Below are positions 48,001 to 56,600 of a stretch of DNA of 64,000 bases, piece after piece (positions within the stretch are counted from its first letter, which is position 1; every line of letters starts with the position of its first letter). The DNA comes from Gonocerus acuteangulatus (taxonomy: Eukaryota; Arthropoda; Insecta; Hemiptera; Coreidae). The stretch spans positions 7,388,826 through 7,452,825 of the forward strand of contig OX328131.1 in NCBI GenBank assembly GCA_946811695.1, written 5' to 3'. The position numbers were made by a program, and so were the translations under genes. Under the pieces are notes generated by a model. The model was not told the origin of the DNA. It did no database searches and saw only the letters and a list, made by a program, of their open reading frames with translations.

Positions 48001-51000
48001 AGACTTGGGCAGCAATCTTCGTTAGAATGATTAGCAGGCTGTGTGTATAGGAACCCAATAGACTTGGGCAGCAATCTTCGTTAGAATGATTAGCAGGCTG
48101 TGTGTATAGCAACCCAATAGACTTGGGCAGCCATCTTCGATAGAATGATTAGCAGGCTTTGTGTATAGCAACCCAATAGACTTGGGCAGCAATCTTCGTT
48201 AGAATGATTAGCAGGCTGTGTGTATAGCAACCCAATAGACTTGGGCAGCAATCTTCGATAGAATGATTAGCAGGCTGTGTGTATAGGAACCCAATAGACT
48301 TGGGCAGCAATCTTCGTTAGAATGATTAGCAGGCTGTGTGTATAGGAACCCAATAGACTTGGGCAGCAATCTTCGATAGAATAATTAGCAGGCTTTGTGT
48401 ATAGGAACCCAATAGACTTAGGCAGTAATCTTCGATAGAATGATTAGCAGGCTGTGTGTATAGGAACCCAATAGACTTGGGCAGCAATCTTCGATAGAAT
48501 GATTAGCAGGCTGTGTGTATAGCAACCCAATAGACTTGGGCAGCAATCTTCGATAGAATGATTAGCAGGCTGTGTGTATAGGAACCCAATAGCCTTAGGC
48601 AGCAATCTTCGATAGAATGATTAGCAGGCTGTGTGTATAGGAACCCAATAGACTTGGGCAGCAATCTTCGATAGAATGATTAGCAGGCTGTGTGTATAGC
48701 AACCCAATAGACTTGGGCAGCAATCTTCGATAGAATGATTAGCAGGCTGTGTGTATAGGAACCCAATAGCCTTAGGCAGCAATCTTCGATAGAATGATTA
48801 GCAGGCTGTGTGTATAGCAACCCAATAGACTTGGGCAGCAATCTTCGATAGAATGATTAGCAGGCTGTGTGTATAGGAACCCAATAGACTAGGGCAGCAA
48901 TCTTCGTTAGAATGATTAGCAGGCTGTGTGTATAGCAACCCAATAGACTTGGGCAGCAATCTTCGTTAGAATGATTAGCAGGCTGTGTGTATAGCAACCT
49001 AATAGACTTAGGCAGTAATCTTCGATAGAATGATTAGCAGGCTGTGTGTATAGCAACCTAATAGACTTAGGCAGTAATCTTCGATAGAATGATTAGCAGG
49101 CTGTGTGTATAGCAACCCAATAGACTTGGGCAGCAATCTTCGATAGAATGATTAGCAGGCTGTATGTATAGCAACCTAATAGACTTAGGCAGTAATCTTC
49201 GTTAGAATGATTAGCAGGCTGTGTGTATAGCAACCCAATAGACTTGGGCAGCAATCTTCGTTAGAATGATTAGCAGGCGTTGTGTATAGGAACCCAATAG
49301 ACTTGGGCAGCAATCTTCGTTAGAATGATTAGCAGGCTGTGTGTATAGCAACCCAATAGACTTGGGCAGCCATCTTCGATAGAATGATTAGCAGGCTTTG
49401 TGTATAGCAACCCAATAGACTTGGGCAGCAATCTTCGTTAGAATGATTAGCAGGCTGTGTGTATAGCAACCCAATAGACTTGGGCAGCAATCTTCGATAG
49501 AATGATTAGCAGGCTGTGTGTATAGGAACCCAATAGACTTGGGCAGCAATCTTCGTTAGAATGATTAGCAGGCTGTGTGTATAGGAACCCAATAGACTTG
49601 GGCAGCAATCTTCGATAGAATAATTAGCAGGCTTTGTGTATAGGAACCCAATAGACTTGGGCAGCAATCTTCGATAGAATGATTAGCAGGCTGTGTGTAT
49701 AGGAACCCAATAGACTTAGGCAGTAATCTTCGATAGAATGATTAGCAGGCTGTGTGTATATGAACCCAATAGACTTGGGCAGCAATCTTCGTTAGAATGA
49801 TTAGCAGGCTGTGTGTATAGGAACCCAATAGACTTGGGCAGCAATCTTCGATAGAATGATTAGCAGGCTGTGTGTATAGCAACCCAATAGACTTGGGCAG
49901 CAATCTTCGTTAGAATGATTAGCAGGCTGTGTGTATAGCAACCCAATAGACTTGGGCAGCAATCTTCGATAGAATGATTAGCAGGCTGTGTGTATAGGAA
50001 CCCAATAGACTTGGGCAGCAATCTTCGTTAGAATGATTAGCAGGCTGTGTGTATAACAACCCAATAGACTTGGGCAGCAATCTTCGTTAGAATGATTAGC
50101 AGGCTGTGTGTATAGCAACCCAATAGACTTGGGCAGCCATCTTCGACAGAATGATTAGCAGGCTGTGTGTATAGCAACCCAATAGATTTGGGCAGCAATC
50201 TTCGTTAGAATGATTAGCAGGCTGTGTGTATAGCAACCCAATAGACTTGGGCAGCAATCTTCGTTAGAATGATTAGCAGGCTGTGTGTATAGCAACCCAA
50301 TAGACTTGGGCGGCAATCTTCGTTAGAATGATTAGCAGGCTGTGTGTGTAGCAACCCAATAGACTTGGGCGGCAATCTTCGTTAGAATGATTAGCAGGCT
50401 GTGTGTGTAGCAACCCAATAGACTTGGGCGGCAATCTTCGTTAGAATGATTAGCAGGCTGTGTGTGTAGCAACCCAATAGACTTGGGCAGCAATCTTCGA
50501 TAGAATGATTAGCAGGCTGTGTGTATAGCAACCCAATAGACTTGGGCAGCAATCTTCGATAGAATGATTAGCAGGCTGTGTGTATAGCAACCTAATAGAC
50601 TTAGGCAGTAATCTTCGATAGAATGATTAGCAGGCTGTGTGTATAGGAACCCAATAGACTTGGGCAGCAATCTTCGATAGAATGATTAGCAGGCTGTGTG
50701 TATAGGAACCCAATAGACTTGGGCAGCAATCTTCGTTAGAATGATTAGCAGGCTGTGTGTATAGGAACCCAATAGACTTGGGCAGCAATCTTCGTTAGAA
50801 TGATTAGCAGGCTGTGTGTATAGGAACCCAATAGACTTGGGCAGCAATCTTCGTTAGAATGATTAGCAGGCTGTGTGTATAGCAACCCAATAGACTTGGG
50901 CAGCAATCTTCGTTAGAATGATTAGCAGGCTGTGTGTATAGCAACCCAATAGACTTGGGCAGCCATCTTCGACAGAATGATTAGCAGGCTGTGTGTATAG

Positions 51001-52621
51001 CAACCCAATAGATTTGGGCAGCAATCTTCGTTAGAATGATTAGCGGGCTGTGTGTATAGCAACCCAATAGACTTGGGCTGCAATCTTCGTTAGAATGATT
51101 AGCAGGCTGTGTGTATAGGAACCCAATAGACTTGGGCAGCAATCTTCGTTAGAATGATTAGCAGGCTGTGTGTATAGGAACCCAATAGACTTGGGCAGCA
51201 ATCTTCGTTAGAATGATTAGCAAGCTGTGTGTATAGGAACCCAATAGACTTGGGCAGCAATCTTCGATAGAATGATTAGCAGGCTGTGCGTATAGGAACC
51301 CAATAGACTTTGGCCGCAATCTTTGTTAGAATGATTAGCAGGCTGTGTGTATAGCAACCCAATAGACTTGGGCAGCAATCTTCGTTAGAATGATTAGCAG
51401 GCTGTGTGTATAGGAACCCAATAGACTTGGGCAGCAATCTTCGATAGAATGATTAGCAGGCTGTGTGTATAGCAACCCAATAGACTTGGGCAGCAATCTT
51501 CGATAGAATGATTAGCAGGCTGTGTGTATAGCAACCCAATAGACTTGGACAGCAATCTTCGTTAGAATGATTAGCAGGCTGTGTGTATAGCAACCCAATA
51601 GACTTGGGCAGCAATCTTCGATTGAATGATTAGCAGGCTGTGTGTATAGCAACCCAATAGACTTGGGCAGCAATCTTCGTTAGAATGATTAGCAGGCTGT
51701 GTGTATAGGAACCCAATAGACTTGGGCAGCAATCTTCGATAGAATGATTAGCAGGCTGTGTGTATAGGAACCCAATAGACTTGGGCAGCAATCTTCGTTA
51801 GAATGATTAGCAGGCTGTGTGTATAGCAACCCAATAGACTTGGGCTGCAATCTTCGTTAGAATGATTAGCAGGCTGTGTGTATAGGAACCCAATAGACTT
51901 GGGCAGCAATCTTCGTTAGAATGATTAGCAGGCTGTGTGTATAGGAACCCAATAGACTTGGGCAGCAATCTTCGTTAGAATGATTAGCAAGCTGTGTGTA
52001 TAGGAACCCAATAGACTTGGGCAGCAATCTTCGATAGAATGATTAGCAGGCTGTGTGTATAGCAACCCAATAGACTTGGGCAGCAATCTTCGTTAGAATG
52101 ATTAGCAGGCTGTGTGTATAGCAACCCAATAGACTTGGGCAGCAATCTTCGTTAGAATGATTAGCAGGCTGTGTGTATAGCAACCCAATAGACTTGGGCA
52201 GCAATCTTCGATAGAATGATTAGCAGGCTGTGTGTATAGGAACCCAATAGACTTGGGCAGCAATCTTCGTTAGAATGATTAGCAGGCTGTGTGTATAGGA
52301 ACCCAATAGTCTTGGGCAGCAATCTTCGTTAGAATGATTAGCAGGCTGTGTGTATAGCAACCCAATAGACTAGGACAGCAATCTTCGATAGAATGATTAG
52401 CAGGCTGTGTGTATAGGAACCCAATAGACTTGGGCAGCAATCTTCGTTAGAATGATTAGCAGGCTGTGTGTATAGGAACCCAATAGACTTGGACAGCAAT
52501 CTTCGATAGAATGATTAGCAGGCTGTGTGTATAGGAACCCAATAGACTTGGGCAGCAATCTTCGTTAGAATGATTAGCAGGCTGTGTGTATAGCAACCCA
52601 ATAGACTTGGGCAGCAATCTT
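42061..52621. repeat. 59-bp satellite array, 179 unit lengths, with higher-order structure
   Basis: The unit reads approximately CGTTAGAATGATTAGCAGGC, TGTGTGTATAGCAACCCAAT, AGACTTGGGCAGCAATCTT (59 bases). The array phase at 52563 is exactly 178 x 59 after 42061, so there is no net insertion or deletion over 10.56 kb. Common variants are GTTAG/GATAG, AGCAACCC/AGGAACCC, CTTGGGCAGCAA/CTTAGGCAGTAA and AATAATTAGCAGGCTTTG. Rare variants recur at 17- or 18-unit spacing (1003 or 1062 bp). 59 is not a multiple of three and no long frame exists. Confidence 0.98.
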
Positions 52622-52639
52622 TATTTCTTTGTTTATTGA

Positions 52640-53497
52640 ATAAAGCTTTTCTTCTTCTTGGTAATAGTGTTTTTCTAGAGCAAACGTTGAGAACGCTGAG
52701 GGAGTCAATTCAGCGTAGGATAATGACAGTTTCCTGTTGTGGCGCCTAAAATCTTCCTTCTCTTTGAGATTTTATATAAGTAACTAGCTGTTACCCAGTG
52801 CACCATGCTACACCTACTTTCTGCCTATGACTCTCCCCGTATCAAGAGCTACCTGTATACCTAGTTACGTCAAAATCGGTCAAACGGTGTGAATTTGTTT
52901 GTATCTGTCAAGTAATTCGTGAAAAAGCCAACAGAGACCAGCACCACAGCAATTCATAAAACAGCCGACAGAGGCCAGCACCACAGCCTGCGAGTAGATA
53001 GCTCTTATCAAAGAAAGGTCAGCGCTCCTTAGTTAGATAGTGACTGTTGATATAAAATTGAAATAAACTGCATTATATGATTATATAATGATGTAAAGCC
53101 ATGAATGAGTTCGAGTTATTCTAATTATCAAGAACATCAACAAATAAATTTGAGACATTTTTTAAAATGGCCGTCAGAATCTGAATGGTTCCAATTTATC
53201 TTGAACAAACTTTTGACCTTTTGACCAAATTTTGAAATTTGACTATTTTGACTTACCCTAGGAGATTTCGCTTATCAAGACCTACCATAACCATATTTGA
53301 CCAAGTTTGGTAAAAATCGGTCAAACGGTGTAGATTTGTATAAAGAACAATCAGACAGACACGTGATTTTTATATATATAGATTTTTAAGGATAGATCAA
53401 ACCCTACCAATATCTGCTTCTATTCCTTTACAAATGGTACTAGGGGTATGAACGGAACGGAGCTAAGATGACGCAGTTCCTACGATTCGGACTTTTT
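52640..53497 (-). mobile_element. Hairpin-family fragment split by an ACTAGCTG element
   Basis: The left part (GCAAACGTTGAGAACGCTGA, GGATAATGACAGTTTCCTGT) matches 6838-6920. The right part (GATAGATCAAACCCTACC to CCTACGATTCGGAC) matches 6940-7033. The element 52783-53383 lies between them. Confidence 0.75.
52783..53383 (+). mobile_element. ACTAGCTG...AGAT interspersed element (copy 2)
   Basis: It starts ACTAGCTGTTACCCAGTGCA and ends AGACACGTGATTTTTATATA then TATAGAT. It shares the GGTCAAACGGTGTRRATTTG module with copy 1 but has a different middle (AACAGCCGACAGAGGCCAGC). It is inserted in a hairpin-family fragment. Confidence 0.7.
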
Positions 53498-53580
53498 GTC
53501 CAAAACAAATTAGTTTATCTAATTTTGAATGGATTGTCTTGTTAACTTCAACGTTTTAACCTATTTGTATTGTAATTATT

Positions 53581-53600
53581 TATACTATGTGGTGTTGCAG
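53581..53600 (+). promoter_or_regulatory. Probable 5'-UTR splice acceptor of the giant gene
   Basis: TTATTTATACTATGTGGTGTTGCAG-type sequence ends at 53600, 55 bases before the ATG. An in-frame TAG at 53620-53622 shows the downstream exon starts as untranslated sequence. The donor would lie upstream, past the repeats. Confidence 0.4.
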
Positions 53601-53655
53601 GGGGACTACATCTTGTCAATAGAGAAGAAAGAATTGTCAGATTGTAAGCCAGAAA

Positions 53656-56600
53656 ATGGCGTTGAACACGACTGATTCTAAAAAAGGCAGTAATAGAAAA
53701 CCAGAAGAAGTTAGAAGTGTTTTTGAATTGCTGAAAAGTGGCGATGAAAACATAAAAATAAGCAAGCACAAAGAAATTGTCCTAATTCTGGGTAATACAG
53801 GAGCTGGTAAATCAACATTAACGCATTTTATAGCTGGTAATAATGATAACTTGATTTCAAAAGAAATCGATCCAGATTCAGAAGAATTCATTATTGAAGA
53901 CACTAACAACAAAGTGAGCGGAAGGTCAACCATTATTTCCAAGACACTCTATCCAGAACTTGTATTCGATACTGAAACAAAGACAGCATTTTATGATAGT
54001 CCAGGATTTATAGATACCAGAAGTCCGGCGCACGACATTTCTGCAACATACTTTATCAAGAAAGTCATTAACTTTTCTAATAAAGTGAAACTAATTTTTG
54101 TTGTTAATCATACTTCGGTCAGAAAAGGCGTTGACAGAAATGACTTTATAACATTAGTCAGACATGCCGCTAACCTGATAAATGATATGGATAAATTTAA
54201 AAATAGTATTGCTCTAGTCGTGACAAAGGTCGAGAATACTTATGCGCGAAGACAGGGGGAACTTAAACCGGATAAAACAGTAATAAAATCAATTGTTGAT
54301 TTTCTTCATATAGTCAAAGAAGATATAAACCATTTGGCTACATCCTCGAGCAGCACTCCAGACAATAATGAGTTCTACATAAAAGCATTGAAATTTATTG
54401 ACATATTATTAGAATACGATGGTAAATCTTACAAAAGGATTGCTCTCTTCAGAAGGCCAGATGAAAGTGGACCTTTGAGCCAAATTAAATTGCTCCAAGA
54501 TGGGAAAACAATTTTAAAGAACATGATTCACAAAAATATCTTTTTTGCTCAAATAGACACAGGTGATTTTGGATATTCCATATCCGAAGGATCCAAAAAT
54601 TATATAAATGATTTAGGAGATGAAATCAATAAAAGCATATCATCTGAGCTTGCTTTAATCGGAGAAGGCATTAAAAAGTACTTCCATGTTGAAGAAAATC
54701 ATGCTACAGATATTTCTAAATTATATGAAAAGTTTGAATCCGGAATAGATATCTTGTCAAAAGTTAAAGTGGAAAAATCATCAAATGTAAAGGAATTTAT
54801 AAGAGACATCATAAAAAGCATTAATGATTTAAATATAAATATTCCTAAAGGAAATTTTGCTAACATACTAAATTATTTAAGCTATTTAGAATTTCTTTCT
54901 GATGTCAGTAAAAAGTCAATAAATAACCCATTACATTGGGAACAGGGATTATCAGGAATTGAAGAATACTTTAAAGAATCTCATAAATGGTATAAGTTCT
55001 TGATTAATTTCTTTGAGTGGTCATCGGATTATTCAGTCCAACAAAATATTATTAAGTACAGGGCTCAGGCAAATAACATAATGGAACAATTTAACATTGA
55101 CAAACATGATACAATTGATCTGACTAAAACTGATTTAAGCTTGCTTCTCGAAGAAATAAGTACCTCTTCAAATGAACATGATATAAAAAATGCTTACAAT
55201 ACTATAAAGGACCTGAAGGTCAGTCAGATTAGACTGAAAGTACTAAGAAAAGTTTTATCGTATACTTTCGATCATACGATGCAAATTTCCTGTAAACAAA
55301 ATAACACATTAACAGTAAAAGGGCATTATATAAAATTTAGTGATATAAATTGGGAAAATCAGTGCCCAGAGAAAATCAAGTTTGTAGAAATATTAGCTAT
55401 GAATAAAGTGTTTTTAAATATAGATATTGATAAAACTGGTGAGAATGTCCAGATGTCAATTATAGCCCCGATATGGCATGTTATTGGTGAAAGGGAAATT
55501 GTGTTGGATGGTAAACCTGGTGATTCCCAAATGAAAGAAAGAAATGGATATTATGAAGGTGAACGAGGAATGGATGGACTTCGTGGTTTACCAGGAGGTA
55601 ACGCTGGGAACTTTTTCGGTATAGCAGGTTCTGTAGTAGGAAGCCGACTTCATATCCTCGTCAACGGAGGCAGGGGTGGACCAGGACAGGAAGGAAGCAA
55701 TGGCGGTCCAGGACGAAGGGGAGAGGACGGTCTTAATATTCTTGACTTTGATATTCTACAATATTGTTCAGAACCTGATGATAATCCAAAATCGAAAGAG
55801 CTCAAGTGTAAACAAAGATCTCCAAGGGAAGATGATATGTTTAGCAGAAAGTTTTACTACATACTTCATGGCACTAAGGCCAAAAGAGGAGGTGATGGTG
55901 GGGATGGAGGAGTCGGAGGATTAGGAGGGCATAAAGGAATGGTTGTTATGGTTGATATGAGCAAAAGTAATAAAATATTAATAGCTAACCATCATGGAGA
56001 TATCGGTGATGAAGGAAAAGGTGGGAAAGGCGGTAGCGCAGCCGAAAACGGATATTCTCGAACAATAGATTGCGAAATAGCTTGGTCTGGTAATGTTCGT
56101 TCTTGCAAAAATATAGAACTCATACCTGATGGGTACGGATCAGCTGGGGACCCAGGCAAGGATGGAGTTGGTGGTTCGATGTTTTGCATATTTGATTACC
56201 TTGTAAATCTACAAATAGATCAAGAAATTATCAAACCTTCCTTCATCATAAATAGTTTCAAAAATTATATAATAGAAAATCTTTCCAATTTAGTCCAGGA
56301 GTCCATATCGATAACATTCCTGAATAAGTTTGACTCGCTGAAGAATGTCACAGATTTATATGACACTCTAGGGCTTGTCAACGAATTGCAAATACTGGAA
56401 AATAATTTTTATAATATAGCCGATAAAAGATCACTTCGATCATTTTATGAATCTTTATTAAAAAGGATTGATATGTATTCTATGAAGCCAAGAATAACAG
56501 AAAATACACTCGAATATAAGAAGATATTGACTAATCTATACGCTGCAACGCTGAGTAAGCTATGCTTTACAGGTATTAATACAAAAAGCTACATGCTACT

